Shown: positions 43,195 through 53,338, numbered from the stretch's first letter. The stretch: DNA of 64,000 bases from Pelosinus sp. (GCA_029239675.1 JARBUM010000008.1:1-64000); one strand, 5' to 3'. Numbers and translations: made by a program. The notes: generated from the sequence alone by a model not told the origin.

Positions 43195-45003
43195 TTAACC
43201 ATTCTTACGTTCTCTACCACGTAAGGTACGGCTTAAAATCGCTTTACGTAAACGAATACTCTTAGGAGTAACTTCAACCAATTCATCTTTGTTAATATAT
43301 TCTAATGCTTGTTCTAAACTTAAGATGCGAGGTGCTGTTAAACGCAATGCCTCATCAGAAGCACTGGTACGCATATTTGTAACATTTTTCTTTTTACATG
43401 GATTTACATCCATATCCATTTCCCTAGTATTTTCACCAATGATGCTACCTTCATATACGGTTTGTCCTGGAACAATAAACATAGTTCCCCTGTCTTGTAA
43501 ACCAAAAATACCATAACCCGTTGTTTCACCTGCTTCAAAAGCAACTAAAGCACCGCGACTACGGCCAGGGATATCACCTTTGTAAGGCGCATAGCCATGG
43601 AATAAGTGATGCATAATGCCGTTACCTTTGGTACTAGTCAAGAATTCAGAACGGAAGCCAATTAATCCCCGAGCAGGAATAACAAATTCCATGCGAAGAT
43701 AGCCTGCAATTTCTGTCATATTTACTAGGTCTGCTTTACGAGTACCCAACTTTTCCATAACAGCTCCCATAAATTCTTGGGGAACATCAATCGTTAAAGC
43801 TTCCATTGGTTCACAACGTTGTCCATTAATTGTTTTGTAAATAACTTCAGGCTTTCCAACTTGGAACTCATAGCCTTCGCGACGCATTGTTTCAATCAAA
43901 ATTGACAAATGCAATTCTCCACGGCCGGAAACTTCAAAAGTATCTGCACTGTCTGTTTCGCGAACCTTTAGACTTACATTGGTTTCCACTTCTCTAAACA
44001 AACGATCACGTATATGTCTCGTAGTAATGAATTGACCTTCGCGTCCAGCAAGAGGGCTGTTATTAACACTAAAAGTCATAGCCAATGTAGGTTCATCAAT
44101 ATCAATGGTCGGCAAAGCTTCAGGATTTTCGGTATCGGCAATTGTCTCACCAATATTTACTTCATCAAGTCCAGTAATCGCAACGATATCTCCTAACGCC
44201 ACTTCCTGAACCTCAGTACGTTTCAAACCTTGGTAAGTATATAAACGGCCAATCTTCGCCTTCTTTTGAACGTCGCCATTTAATACTAGGACCTGTTGTC
44301 CATTAGTAGCTTTACCACGGATCACACGGCCAATGGCAATGCGGCCCACATAATCATCATAGTCTAGGGTAGTAACCATGATTTGCAGTGGTCCGTCCAT
44401 TTCTCCTTGAGGAGCAGGAATTTCAGTAATCAATAAATCAAACAAAGGCTGTAGATTATCACTATCATCTTCCATGTTTATTTTAGCAACACCAGCCCTA
44501 GCAGCAGCATAGACTATTTTAAACTCCAATTGCTCATCTGTGGCGTCTAGTTCCATAAATAATTCAAAGACTTCATCAGCCACATCCTTAACCCGTTGGT
44601 CAGGACGGTCAATCTTATTAATAACAACAATAGGTTTCAATTTTTGCTCTAAGGCTTTTTTCAAAACATATTTAGTTTGAGGCATAGGACCTTCAAAGGA
44701 ATCAACTAGTAGTAGAACCCCATCAACCATGTTGAGTACCCGCTCTACCTCACCGCCAAAATCCGCATGTCCTGGAGTATCCACAATATTAATTTTTACA
44801 CCGTCATGCATAATAGCAGTATTTTTTGACAGGATGGTAATACCCCGTTCGCGTTCAAGATCATTAGAATCCATAACCCGCTCAGCTACAGTTTCATTAG
44901 CGCGGAATACTCCGCTTTGTCTCAGCATTGCATCTACCAGAGTAGTTTTACCATGGTCAACGTGCGCAATAATAGCAACGTTGCGTAAGTCAGTACGTTT
45001 CAT
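43195..45003 (-). CDS. typA: Ribosome-associated GTPase TypA/BipA
   Basis: TypA is a translational GTPase linked to ribosome assembly and stress adaptation. The 602-residue protein has the G1 motif AHVDHGKTT near residue 14, [11 protein letters not shown] (G2), [12 protein letters not shown] (G3), NKIDRP (G4), EF-G-like domains and the TypA-specific C-terminal domain ([21 protein letters not shown] near 540-560). AGGAGGG precedes the ATG. It is monocistronic with promoter and terminator visible. Confidence 0.97.
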   Translation of the reverse strand: MKRTDLRNVAIIAHVDHGKTTLVDAMLRQSGVFRANETVAERVMDSNDLERERGITILSKNTAIMHDGVKINIVDTPGHADFGGEVERVLNMVDGVLLLVDSFEGPMPQTKYVLKKALEQKLKPIVVINKIDRPDQRVKDVADEVFELFMELDATDEQLEFKIVYAAARAGVAKINMEDDSDNLQPLFDLLITEIPAPQGEMDGPLQIMVTTLDYDDYVGRIAIGRVIRGKATNGQQVLVLNGDVQKKAKIGRLYTYQGLKRTEVQEVALGDIVAITGLDEVNIGETIADTENPEALPTIDIDEPTLAMTFSVNNSPLAGREGQFITTRHIRDRLFREVETNVSLKVRETDSADTFEVSGRGELHLSILIETMRREGYEFQVGKPEVIYKTINGQRCEPMEALTIDVPQEFMGAVMEKLGTRKADLVNMTEIAGYLRMEFVIPARGLIGFRSEFLTSTKGNGIMHHLFHGYAPYKGDIPGRSRGALVAFEAGETTGYGIFGLQDRGTMFIVPGQTVYEGSIIGENTREMDMDVNPCKKKNVTNMRTSASDEALRLTAPRILSLEQALEYINKDELVEVTPKSIRLRKAILSRTLRGRERKNG

Positions 45004-45077
45004 AAATTAAGCCCTCCTACAAAATCAACAAAGAAAGGATGCGTTTCACTGCACCCTTTTATTTTCGCATACAAACC

Positions 45078-45106
45078 ACTATATTATACTGTCGTCTTGC
45101 TGTCAA
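45078..45106 (-). promoter_or_regulatory. Sigma-A promoter of typA
   Basis: On the - strand TTGACA (45101-45106) and TATAGT (45078-45083) are 17 bp apart, about 75 bp before the start codon. Confidence 0.75.
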
Positions 45107-45192
45107 TTGTTAATATTAAAAATTACCAATATATTTGAGATAATAAATGGCCTAAAAACTAGTAAAGATAGAAAAACAAGTATTTTCCCCTC

Positions 45193-46794
45193 TTATACTC
45201 TTGTTTTCATTTTATTCATATAGCCTTGAATTTTTTCTAGGCTACGCATAATATCTCCCATTCTTTGATTATCAGAACTTCCCAATTGCTCAAGATGTTT
45301 TCGATAATCTGCGTATTCTCTATCCAATATTTCTAAATGCTCATTTAGCTGCCTTATCGCTGGATCTACAAATTCAGCCTGTTCAATCTGCCACTCCCGG
45401 CCGTTTAACTCGGCTGCATCACCAAAATTGGGAATAGAGACGGGAACAGCTAATTTTTCTTTAATTAACTGAGCAAAGGGTTCTGATGCCTCTGGTTCTC
45501 CATGTACTAAGAAGATATTCGCTGGCCTTTTTTTATAATAAGCTAACCATGCCAATAACTGCTCTTGATCTGCATGGGCAGAGAAACCGTCTAAACTATA
45601 AATAGTCGCTCTTACACTAATCTCTTCTCCCATGATTTTTACTTTTTTAACGCCTTCTACCAGACGCCGCCCTAAACTGCCCTGCGCCTGATAACCGACA
45701 AACAATACGCTGGATTCTGGACGCCACAAATTATGTTTAAGATGGTGAAGAATTCGGCCTGCATCAGCCATCCCACTAGCAGAAATGATGACCGCTGGTT
45801 CATTTAAGCTATTAAGGGCCTTGGATTCATCAGCAGTTTTTGTAAAGCGCAGCTGTGGCATCTGTAACGGATTGTCCTGCTTATTCTTCAGCATTTCTTT
45901 AGATTCCTGGTCAAAATCTTGTGTATTTCTCATAAAAATATCCGTAGCAGATATGGCTAAAGGACTGTCAATAATTACAGGTATATCGGGAATCTTTCCT
46001 GCTTTTAAAAGATTATGCAAATAGTACAGCATTGTTTGTGTACGACCTACTGCAAATGAAGGAATGATGATGTTTCCTCCACGAGCTATGCTGTCATTAA
46101 TAATCGTTGCTAAATGTTCTTCTTTATCATATTCTTCATGTAAGCGGTTTCCATAGGTAGATTCTACTATAATATAATCAGCCTCATCAATAAATGTAGG
46201 ATCTTTTATTAAGGGCTGGTGAGGTTGTCCCAAATCCCCAGAAAACACCAATTTGGCTGTTTTTCCCTCTTCAGTTACCAGTATTTCCAGCATGGCGGAA
46301 CCTAAGATATGTCCTGCATCGCGAAAGCGTACGACAACGTTAGGCGACAAGCTTACTTCTTTGTCATAATCTACTGGTGAGAAATGTTCCAGGCAAGCAT
46401 AAGCATCCTCAATGGTGTATAAAGGTTCTACTGGTTTCTTGCCAGCACGCTTCCCTTTCCGATTAGCTATCTCAGCATCAAAGCCTTGAATATGAGCACT
46501 ATCAGGTAGCATAATGCCACAAAGCTCATTGGTAACCCGGGTAGCATAGATAGGGCCTTTAAAACCAGATTTACATAGCTTAGGCAATAGTCCGCTATGG
46601 TCAATGTGGGCATGTGTTAACAATACACAGTCAATTGCTGTTGGATCATATAAAAAATCACGCCTATTATAGGCTGTAATGGTTTTTGATCCTTGGAACA
46701 TTCCACAATCTATTAAAATTTTTTGTGTACCTACTTCTAATAAATAAGACGAGCCAGTTACGATTTTTGCTGCACCTAAAAAAGTTAATTTCAT
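45193..46794 (-). CDS. Metallo-beta-lactamase/beta-CASP ribonuclease
   Basis: The 533-residue protein has the MBL zinc site LLTHAHIDHSG near residues 62-72, GDLG near 190, and the beta-CASP domain with HLKHNLW and the final FSAHADQEQLL and FLVHGEPEASEPF motifs. This is the KH-less CPSF-73/TTHA0252-like branch, which acts as an RNA endonuclease, not RNase J. A C-terminal helical extension (about 465-533) is predicted coiled coil (EHLEILDREYADYRKHLEQL). GAGGAGAGA stands before the ATG at 46794. It is downstream of murB and may be cotranscribed, although a hairpin lies between. Confidence 0.88.
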   Translation of the reverse strand: MKLTFLGAAKIVTGSSYLLEVGTQKILIDCGMFQGSKTITAYNRRDFLYDPTAIDCVLLTHAHIDHSGLLPKLCKSGFKGPIYATRVTNELCGIMLPDSAHIQGFDAEIANRKGKRAGKKPVEPLYTIEDAYACLEHFSPVDYDKEVSLSPNVVVRFRDAGHILGSAMLEILVTEEGKTAKLVFSGDLGQPHQPLIKDPTFIDEADYIIVESTYGNRLHEEYDKEEHLATIINDSIARGGNIIIPSFAVGRTQTMLYYLHNLLKAGKIPDIPVIIDSPLAISATDIFMRNTQDFDQESKEMLKNKQDNPLQMPQLRFTKTADESKALNSLNEPAVIISASGMADAGRILHHLKHNLWRPESSVLFVGYQAQGSLGRRLVEGVKKVKIMGEEISVRATIYSLDGFSAHADQEQLLAWLAYYKKRPANIFLVHGEPEASEPFAQLIKEKLAVPVSIPNFGDAAELNGREWQIEQAEFVDPAIRQLNEHLEILDREYADYRKHLEQLGSSDNQRMGDIMRSLEKIQGYMNKMKTRV

Positions 46795-46866
46795 ATTACT
46801 CTCTCCTCTCATTACCTACTATCTGTATATTTCGACAATTGATAAAAAATTCCTCCCCTATGGAAA

Positions 46867-46902
46867 GAAGAAAAGACTTAGCCTAAGCTACGTCTTTTCT
46901 TC
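46867..46902 (-). terminator. Hairpin behind murB
   Basis: GAAGAAAAGAC and GTCTTTTCTTC form an 11-bp stem with a second inner stem (TAGC/GCTA); the T tract on the - strand is interrupted (TTTCC). Confidence 0.6.
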
Positions 46903-46906
46903 TTCC

Positions 46907-47833
46907 CTATTCTTCACCGAATACACGAACTTCTGGATGTAGCATAACACCTGAATCTTCATATACACGACGCTGTACTTCTTCAATGAGCAATAATACA
47001 TCTTCTGCAGTTGCCCCTCCAGCGTTAATCACAAAACCAGCGTGCTTCATTGACACCTGAGCACCACCTACTTGAAGTCCCTTTAAGCCAGCTTTTTCAA
47101 TAAGCGTCCCTGCAAAATTCCCTGGAGGACGTTTAAAAGTACTGCCAGCACTGGGCATTTCTAAGGGTTGCTTTGTCTCTCGTCTCAATGTATAATCATC
47201 CATCTTTTGTGAAATTGCTGGTCTTTCTTGCTTTTGTAGTGTTAATTCTACTTCACAAATAATGCAACCATTATCCTGAAAAATACTATGACGATAACCA
47301 AAATTAAGATCTGCTGGCAAGAATCGCCGAATACTACCATCTGGACAAACACCGGATACAGCAACAACAACTTGGCACATTTCGCCTGAATAGGCCCCAG
47401 CGTTCATAAATACAGCACCACCAACACTACCAGGAATGCCAATAGCAAATTCCATACCACTTAACCCATATTGGGCGGCATAACATGAAACATCAGCTAG
47501 CATAGCCCCTGCCCCAGCAGTAACAACAGTTCCCGTATGTTTGATACAGGCCATCTCATTACCGAACTTTAACACTAACCCTTTTATACCTTTATCGCGC
47601 ACTAGAATATTAGAACCATTTCCTAGTACTGTGACAGGTATGCCATATTCCTTGGTAATCATCATGATTGCAGATATTTCGTTCATGGAAGCAGGAAAGA
47701 CTAGGTAATCGGCAGGTCCACCTATTTTAAAGGTTGTATGGTTGGCTAATGGCTCATTTAGTAAAAGCCTTGAATCAGGAATAACATTTTGTAGTTTTAA
47801 TAGAAGTTCATCAGAACGATTATTTCTTCTCAA
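46907..47833 (-). CDS. murB: UDP-N-acetylenolpyruvoylglucosamine reductase MurB
   Basis: MurB reduces the enolpyruvyl group to give UDP-MurNAc. The 308-residue protein has the FAD-binding segment (TTFKIGGPADYLVFP near 33-47, VLGNGSNILVRDKGIKG near 71-87), GIPGSVGGAVFMNAGAY near 131-147, and the catalytic Ser in PSAGSTFKRP near 226-235. This is the type II (Bacillus-like) form without the type I Tyr loop. The start is TTG at 47833 inside the end of the ylbF-type gene (14 nt overlap), so the two are coupled. Confidence 0.95.
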   Translation of the reverse strand: MRRNNRSDELLLKLQNVIPDSRLLLNEPLANHTTFKIGGPADYLVFPASMNEISAIMMITKEYGIPVTVLGNGSNILVRDKGIKGLVLKFGNEMACIKHTGTVVTAGAGAMLADVSCYAAQYGLSGMEFAIGIPGSVGGAVFMNAGAYSGEMCQVVVAVSGVCPDGSIRRFLPADLNFGYRHSIFQDNGCIICEVELTLQKQERPAISQKMDDYTLRRETKQPLEMPSAGSTFKRPPGNFAGTLIEKAGLKGLQVGGAQVSMKHAGFVINAGGATAEDVLLLIEEVQRRVYEDSGVMLHPEVRVFGEE

Positions 47834-48170
47834 AAAAATCCATTCCTTCAGCTACAGAATCACCTAAAATTTTATAAATATCCGCTACTAAACGCTGAAA
47901 CTTCATATATGACTGCATAAATGCAGCCGCTTTGCTGTTCCCAATAATAAGCTGGTACATTTGCTGTATTTGCTCTGTTTTCTCCTTATCTTCAGGCTTA
48001 CCACCCATCATGTCGTATTCTAATTCCATTTGTTTTGCAATGAAATCTTTTACCATTTTCTTTGCTTGCTCATCTGTATCAATTGTTTTTTTAACTGCCA
48101 TAAATTCTACATATTCTGGAGATTCTTTGATGGCACGCACCAAGTCATGAGTTTTATCGTAAATATTCAT
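47820..48170 (-). CDS. YlbF/YmcA-family (Ric-type) protein
   Basis: The 116-residue all-helical protein has the family layout: YDKTHDLVRAIKESPEYVEF, KKTIDTDEQAKKMVKDFIAKQ and a C-terminal FMQSYMKFQRLVADIYKIL. In Bacillus the YlbF-YmcA-YaaT complex promotes RNase Y-dependent mRNA maturation and phosphorelay activity. Here a single member is coupled to murB. It lacks the C-terminal cysteine pair of B. subtilis YlbF. AGGAGGT precedes the ATG. Confidence 0.85.
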   Translation of the reverse strand: MNIYDKTHDLVRAIKESPEYVEFMAVKKTIDTDEQAKKMVKDFIAKQMELEYDMMGGKPEDKEKTEQIQQMYQLIIGNSKAAAFMQSYMKFQRLVADIYKILGDSVAEGMDFFEKK

Positions 48171-48268
48171 TTTCTACCTCCTAATTTATAATATACTTAA
48201 TATACCTAATTCATACATTATACAATAATTAATTAATAATAGTATAGATATTGTAAGATATCCATCAA

Positions 48269-49138
48269 TCATTTTTGTTTGACTAAGGACAAATATAAAT
48301 CTTGCATTGCTTTTGCATCCATTGCCTGAGTACCTGCTGACTCACAAATAACTCTTGGCGCGAACCCCCGATCAGCACAAGCAGCAATAAAGGGCTCATA
48401 TGGAGGACCAAAATCGTCGGCAAAAGTCCAGTGACGCTTTTCTCCACCTTTCGTAAATTCAATAGGACTAAAATGAACATGTATTTTCTTCGCTATTTCC
48501 GTTCCTAACTTTTCCCCAACTATATCGAAAACATCTTCTATTTCTGCTTGAGTCGTGTATTTTCCACCTGTTACGGCATGTAAATGTCCAAAATCTACCG
48601 TTGGTATAAGCCATTGTGATAAAGTACATACATCTAGAACTTCTTCTAATGACCCTACTAGATTTTGTTTCCCCATTGTTTCCGGACAAAGATAAATTCC
48701 TGTTAGCCCCCGTTGCTCTATTAATTCTAACACGGCATAAAGGGCACGTTTTACATTTTGTATCGCTACTTTACGGTCCTGCTTTCCCGCCCCACCCATA
48801 TGAAAAACAATGCGATCAGCTCCCATCCAACGAGCTGCTTCTAATGATTTCAAAAAGTGATTTTGCGTATTAGCCATGATCTTCTCATCTTCAGTAGATA
48901 GACTAATGTAGTAAGGAGCATGAATACTTAATTTTACTCCGTGCTTTACTGCTTCATGACCTATTTTTACAGCTGTTTCTTCTTTTATATTCACACCACG
49001 AGTACATTGATATTCGTAAGCAGTCAATTCCATTTTCTCTAACCATGCGGGCATTTCTATGGACGCTTTATGACCTTCGTCATAAAAAGCATTAGAATTT
49101 CCTCCTGGACCAAATTGTGGGCGCATTTTCATCACCAT
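48269..49138 (-). CDS. Endonuclease IV/xylose isomerase-like TIM barrel protein
   Basis: The 289-residue protein has the AP endonuclease family 2 fold, with the expected metal residues in strands: SIHAPYYISLS near 72, IVFHMGGAG near 108, LCPETMGK near 151, TVDFGHLHAV near 180, KIHVHFSPIEF near 218, and a final ICESAG. It is likely a divalent-metal-dependent nuclease or isomerase. It is near the size of Nfo; whether it repairs DNA is not certain because similar archaeal and Firmicute proteins are uncharacterised. The start is unsure: ATG codons at the first, third and fifth positions follow a weak AAAGATGG site. Confidence 0.8.
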   Translation of the reverse strand: MVMKMRPQFGPGGNSNAFYDEGHKASIEMPAWLEKMELTAYEYQCTRGVNIKEETAVKIGHEAVKHGVKLSIHAPYYISLSTEDEKIMANTQNHFLKSLEAARWMGADRIVFHMGGAGKQDRKVAIQNVKRALYAVLELIEQRGLTGIYLCPETMGKQNLVGSLEEVLDVCTLSQWLIPTVDFGHLHAVTGGKYTTQAEIEDVFDIVGEKLGTEIAKKIHVHFSPIEFTKGGEKRHWTFADDFGPPYEPFIAACADRGFAPRVICESAGTQAMDAKAMQDLYLSLVKQK

Positions 49139-49158
49139 CTTTACTAGAATTATGACAT

Positions 49159-49617
49159 TTATTTTAGGCTTACAAAGTGTTGTTGTTTAAGAGCCTCATA
49201 TACTACGACGGCAGCAGCATTTGATAGATTAAGAGACCTTGCGTCATCTACCATTGGAATACGAATACAATTATCTTTATATTCTGCTAACAAGTATTCA
49301 GGCAAACCAGCTGTTTCCTTACCAAATACCAGAAAATCATCTATTTTATATTGAATACTGCTATAGTGTTTATTCGTTTTTGTAGTATTAAAGTAGAAAT
49401 TATGTTCTTTATATAGTTCTAACACTTCAGCAAAATTCTCATGAATATGTACTTTTACCAAATCCCAATAATCAAGCCCCGCTCTTTTCAGATATTTATC
49501 TTCAATAGAAAATCCCAAAGGTTTTACCAAATGAAGTTCACTATTTGTGGCTGCACACAACCTTGCTATATTACCAGTGTTACCAGGAATTTCAGGTTCA
49601 ACCAATACAATATGCAT
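49159..49617 (-). CDS. trmL: tRNA (cytidine/uridine-34-2'-O)-methyltransferase TrmL
   Basis: TrmL methylates the wobble ribose of tRNA-Leu isoacceptors. The 152-residue SPOUT protein shows PEIPGNTGNIARLCAA near residues 9-24, LVFGKETAGLPEYLL near 96-110 and the knot IPMVDDARSLNLSNAAAVVVYEA near 121-143, with the length of the minimal family. GAGGTG precedes the ATG at 49617. A target, tRNA-Leu(CAA), is encoded at the start of this window. Confidence 0.92.
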   Translation of the reverse strand: MHIVLVEPEIPGNTGNIARLCAATNSELHLVKPLGFSIEDKYLKRAGLDYWDLVKVHIHENFAEVLELYKEHNFYFNTTKTNKHYSSIQYKIDDFLVFGKETAGLPEYLLAEYKDNCIRIPMVDDARSLNLSNAAAVVVYEALKQQHFVSLK

Positions 49618-49681
49618 TATAAACACCTCAACTATATCATTTCCAAAATATTTAATTATTAACTTATGATTTCATAATAGA

Positions 49682-49711
49682 AAATCAAAATCCCACCTAT
49701 GTAGGCAGGAT
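49682..49711 (-). terminator. Terminator of the symporter gene
   Basis: On the - strand ATCCTGCCT and AGGTGGGAT pair (nine pairs, two of them G-T) and are followed by TTTTGATTTTC. Confidence 0.65.
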
Positions 49712-49729
49712 CGAAAAATCACCAACCCA

Positions 49730-51151
49730 TTAGTTATCCTTTTTAGCAGGGTATACATACATCATAAATACCATAATTATGATTGTCAAAACAATTCCTG
49801 TAGATTGCGCATTTAATATTCCAATTCCTTTTCCACCATTGCCAAATTGCAGGGCTACCGTCGTCAAAACTCCACTAATTGCACACATAAATGCTGCCGT
49901 AGTAGAAGGCCGTTTTGAGAATAAACCAAATAGCAATGGGGCTGTTAACGACACTGACATTAGCGAATAAAAGATGGACAATGCTGTAATGATATTCGGT
50001 AGTATTAAAGCAATACTGATACCAAGAATTCCTGCTACTGCTGTAACCAAGCGACTCATTTTGAGTAGTTCTTCATCTGAAGTTTCAGGCTTAATAAATG
50101 TTTTATACAAATCTTTAGTAAAGGATGTCGTGATCATATACAGTACTGCATCTGCCGCACTAACTTCAGCAGAAAAGATGGCTGCTAAAGCAAACGCAGA
50201 GGCCCAATAGGGCATAAATTCTTTCATAACTATAGGCAGTGCTAATTCACTCTGCGCTAAGTTAGGAAATGCTGCAAAAGCACACATTCCAAGTAATACA
50301 GGCACAATAGCAAAAGCAAATTGCACTAAAGCATTAAGAGCCGTGCCAATTTTAACAGTAGCTATATCTCGCGCTCCATACACTTTTCCAATCAATCCTG
50401 GAGAAATAAAAAAAGAGGGCGTTAACATTAGAAAATATCCGATAATCATCGTTATTCCTATGCCATCAAAACTCATATATGATTCTGCCTGATTTGCATC
50501 TGCAAAGTTTTGTCCAATTAACGTGGTAAGCCCTTCCCAACCACCTATATACTGCAGAGCAAAAGGAATCGCCAATAAAAATCCAGCAAACTTTACTACA
50601 ATTTGAATACTATTAACAAAAGTTGCTGCTAATAATCCTCCAGCGCCAAAATATAAGATTACTACAATAGCACCAACTAAAATTCCCACTGTTTTACTAG
50701 TACCAGCTACAGCCGTCAAAATCCATGCAATTCCCATTAACTGTCCAGCAAAAATAGCCAAGGTACCAATAGCCATCATCAAAGATATTAGTCCGCGAAA
50801 ATTTCGATTATAACGATAATCCAGATAATCGCCCAAAGTAAATAAGTTATATTTTTTTGCTACTTGCCAAATAGCGGGGCCAACAATGAATGCTAAAATG
50901 ACTGAGCCTACAGCTGAAGAAGCAATCCACCACCAGGCGGAAATACCAAATTTATAACCGACTCCAGCTACACCAACCGTGGAGCCAGCACCAATGTTCG
51001 GTGCAATCAATGTGGTAAATAAAAGAGCAGGTCCAAGTCTTCTACCAGCAACAAAAAAATCAGACGCACCTTTAACTCCCCTAGTTGCAATAAATCCTAC
51101 AGCAACTAAAATACATGCATATGCGATAATCGCCACTAAATACGGGTTCAT
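49730..51151 (-). CDS. Sodium:solute symporter (SSS family)
   Basis: The 473-residue protein has about 13 helices of the LeuT-like SSS fold. Typical segments are ASDFFVAGRRLGP near residues 29-41, the unwound first core helix IAPNIGAGSTVGVAGVGY near 49-66, and FTLGDYLDYRYNR near 103-115. Related proteins carry pantothenate, proline or short carboxylates; the substrate is not readable here. AAGGAGAAGG precedes the ATG. It is monocistronic. Confidence 0.9.
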   Translation of the reverse strand: MNPYLVAIIAYACILVAVGFIATRGVKGASDFFVAGRRLGPALLFTTLIAPNIGAGSTVGVAGVGYKFGISAWWWIASSAVGSVILAFIVGPAIWQVAKKYNLFTLGDYLDYRYNRNFRGLISLMMAIGTLAIFAGQLMGIAWILTAVAGTSKTVGILVGAIVVILYFGAGGLLAATFVNSIQIVVKFAGFLLAIPFALQYIGGWEGLTTLIGQNFADANQAESYMSFDGIGITMIIGYFLMLTPSFFISPGLIGKVYGARDIATVKIGTALNALVQFAFAIVPVLLGMCAFAAFPNLAQSELALPIVMKEFMPYWASAFALAAIFSAEVSAADAVLYMITTSFTKDLYKTFIKPETSDEELLKMSRLVTAVAGILGISIALILPNIITALSIFYSLMSVSLTAPLLFGLFSKRPSTTAAFMCAISGVLTTVALQFGNGGKGIGILNAQSTGIVLTIIIMVFMMYVYPAKKDN

Positions 51152-51179
51152 TTTACCTTCTCCTTTTCAATAACAAATA

Positions 51180-51220
51180 CCTAAAGTTTTGATCATCAAC
51201 CTTACAATCAAAGCTTTAGG
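51180..51220 (-). other. Leader hairpin before the symporter gene
   Basis: CCTAAAGTTTTGAT (51180-51193) pairs with ATCAAAGCTTTAGG (51207-51220), one G-T pair, about 30 nt before the symporter start. No known riboswitch is recognised; it may be a transcript-end hairpin or a regulatory leader. Confidence 0.4.
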
Positions 51221-51330
51221 CATTATGAACTGCAATAAATATACTATATTATTTCATACAAATCAACATTACAGCCTTCTGATGGTTATATTGAACAGAC
51301 ACAATAAGAAAGTGCATTTTCAATATTCTT

Positions 51331-51360
51331 CTGACAAAACAATCATAAAATCAAGATAAT
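51331..51360 (+). promoter_or_regulatory. Promoter of the DUF1657 gene
   Basis: CTGACA (51331-51336) and GATAAT (51355-51360) lie 18 bp apart, 54 bp before the ATG. Confidence 0.5.
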
Positions 51361-51413
51361 TGTAAAATAATATATATGTGAGTAACATCTCATCACAAAA
51401 GGGAGGAATTGTC

Positions 51414-51620
51414 ATGACTGTACAAAAAGATTTACAAAAAGCTGTTGCTGCAGCTGAATCCGCGAAAGGAACCTATGCAACCTTCGCACAATCTACTGAT
51501 GATCAAACAGCCAAGCAGCTATTTACACAAATGTCACAAGACATGGATCAGCACATTAGTCAGCTTAACAGTCGTCTTGGTGTTGCAGAACAAAATCAGT
51601 TGAATAACCAAGCAGAATAA
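51414..51620 (+). CDS. DUF1657 small protein
   Basis: The 68-residue helical protein (MTVQKDLQKAVAAAESAKGT, FTQMSQDMDQHISQLNSRL) fits DUF1657, a family of small Firmicute proteins that often accompany sporulation membrane proteins (SpoVA-type, DUF421). No such partner is adjacent. GGGAGG precedes the ATG at 51414. A terminator follows directly, so it is monocistronic. Confidence 0.82.
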   Translation: MTVQKDLQKAVAAAESAKGTYATFAQSTDDQTAKQLFTQMSQDMDQHISQLNSRLGVAEQNQLNNQAE

Positions 51621-51622
51621 TA

Positions 51623-51665
51623 AAGTATCGGGGGGGTAGTTGCTAACTACTCCCCTGATACTTTA
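51623..51665 (+). terminator. Terminator of the DUF1657 gene
   Basis: AAAGTATC-GGGG and CCCC-GATACTTT form a long stem with an inner TAGT/ACTA pairing; it ends in TTATT. Confidence 0.75.
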
Positions 51666-51691
51666 TTACATATTGCATACATGTAGCTCTT

Positions 51692-52222
51692 TTAAGTATT
51701 ATTTTCAATAATATCATCCCTTAATGCTTTCTCCTCTACTGGAATCCGGATGCCCAAAGTTAACCCCAAATTACATAAGGTCGCAATAACTGCTGTTATG
51801 GTAGCACCAAAAATTAAAGGTACAACTAGCAATTCTATCCCTACGGCTACATAGTTGGGATGTTTTATATATTGGTATGGCCCTTTAGAAATAAGCCGTT
51901 TACCAGGAATAACCAAAACTCGAGTATTCCAAGATTTTCCTAGACTAGCAATGCACCAGTACCTTACTACTTGAGCAAAAACAAATAGGCTTACCCATAA
52001 ATACCACAGCTTGCTTAAAACATTACCGCCTACACTGCCCTCCACTATCCAGCCTATGAACCAACCTATATGTAAAATAAAAAATAAGGGATAATGATCC
52101 TTGCCAAATTCTTGCGCTCCAGCATCTACTGCCCACTTATAATTATTGTTAGCTATGTACAATTCTAAAATACGCTGAATTACTAGTATAGACGCCATTA
52201 CAAAAATCCATAAACCTACCAT
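51692..52222 (-). CDS. Isoprenylcysteine carboxyl methyltransferase-like protein (BpsB-type)
   Basis: The 176-residue membrane protein has four to five helices and the ICMT-type C-terminal motif GPYQYIKHPNYVAVGIE (near 114-130), which binds S-adenosylmethionine. In Bacillus the neighbouring gene of a type III polyketide synthase (ypbQ/bpsB) methylates the alkylpyrones. Here the start overlaps the end of the type III PKS gene by 7 nt, so the same pathway is likely. Prenyl-cysteine itself is not a bacterial substrate. Confidence 0.85.
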   Translation of the reverse strand: MVGLWIFVMASILVIQRILELYIANNNYKWAVDAGAQEFGKDHYPLFFILHIGWFIGWIVEGSVGGNVLSKLWYLWVSLFVFAQVVRYWCIASLGKSWNTRVLVIPGKRLISKGPYQYIKHPNYVAVGIELLVVPLIFGATITAVIATLCNLGLTLGIRIPVEEKALRDDIIENNT

Positions 52223-53262
52223 TTGACTAGCACCTGTTCCGCGCTAAAGCCAGGTCCTAGAGCTAACATGATTCCATACGCATCTTTTGGCGATGTTTGT
52301 TCCATAAGTCTTTCTAATACAAATAAGACGGAGACACTAGACATATTTCCATAGTTAGCTAATATTTCATATGCCTGTAATAATTGATCTTTTGCAAGAT
52401 TGAGACTATCTGAATAAGCATCCAGGACCTTGGCACCCCCAGGATGAACAACATAATGACCTATACTGCCTTGTTCTATACTCCATTTTTCACAAGCTTT
52501 CTGCAATAAATCTGGTAAATAACGACGAACAATACTAGGAATATCTCGCGAGAACCTTACTTTAAGGCCTGTCTCGACTACCTCCCAGCCCATAATATCT
52601 TCTGAACGAGGAAACAAGGTACTATAATTACCTAAAATTGCGGGTCCTTCACCATCCATGGTTACGAGTACGGCAGCTGCTCCATCAGCAAAAATACTGG
52701 TACCAACTATATTAGATTTAGAGAAGTCATTCCTTTGAAAAGTTAGGCTACAAAGTTCCACTGCTACCAATAACACGGATTTCCCTGGCATACTATAAGC
52801 TAGTTCACTAGCTCGCCCTAATCCAGCCACGCCACCACCACAACCAAGTCCCCATATGGGCAATCTGCTTGTATGAGATGATAAGCCCAGCCGTTGAATC
52901 AATTTAGCATCTAAAGTAGGAGTAACGATACCAGTGGAAGTTACAAAAATAATCATTCCAATATCCATAGGTTTTACATTCGCTCTAGCCATGGCTTGCA
53001 AAGCTGCTTTTTCTGAAAGCTCAAGGGCTACCTCTTCAAAGATTTGATTGGCTTCCGAAAAAGAATGCGCAGCAGCATACCAGTCTAAAGGCCTAGATAA
53101 GTACCTTACTTTAATACAACTATTTTCAAAAATCGGAAGTAGTTTGTCAATATGGTCCACATGAGAGCGGAATATACTAGAGACAAATTCTTTTATTTCA
53201 TTTTGTTCTAACGCATAATGAGGTACTGCTGTACCGATAGCCTGTATTTTTGGTTTTAACAT
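52216..53262 (-). CDS. Type III polyketide synthase (alkylpyrone-type)
   Basis: The 348-residue thiolase-fold enzyme has the catalytic triad of the chalcone synthase family: Cys in GLGCGGGVAG (near 141 from this start), His in YVVHPGGAKVL, and Asn in NYGNMSSVS. It should extend fatty acyl starters with malonyl-CoA to give alkylpyrones or alkylresorcinols. The frame extends about 33 codons upstream, but that part runs into a hairpin at 53339-53385; GGTGG stands before the ATG cluster at 53262-53271, so the start lies there. It forms a two-gene operon with the methyltransferase. Confidence 0.9.
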   Translation of the reverse strand: MLKPKIQAIGTAVPHYALEQNEIKEFVSSIFRSHVDHIDKLLPIFENSCIKVRYLSRPLDWYAAAHSFSEANQIFEEVALELSEKAALQAMARANVKPMDIGMIIFVTSTGIVTPTLDAKLIQRLGLSSHTSRLPIWGLGCGGGVAGLGRASELAYSMPGKSVLLVAVELCSLTFQRNDFSKSNIVGTSIFADGAAAVLVTMDGEGPAILGNYSTLFPRSEDIMGWEVVETGLKVRFSRDIPSIVRRYLPDLLQKACEKWSIEQGSIGHYVVHPGGAKVLDAYSDSLNLAKDQLLQAYEILANYGNMSSVSVLFVLERLMEQTSPKDAYGIMLALGPGFSAEQVLVKW

Positions 53263-53338
53263 AGTCATCATCACCACCAATTGGTATTTTAACACTACTA
53301 CACTATTAAGAAAGGCCGTGAAAAATACCACTTTTCCC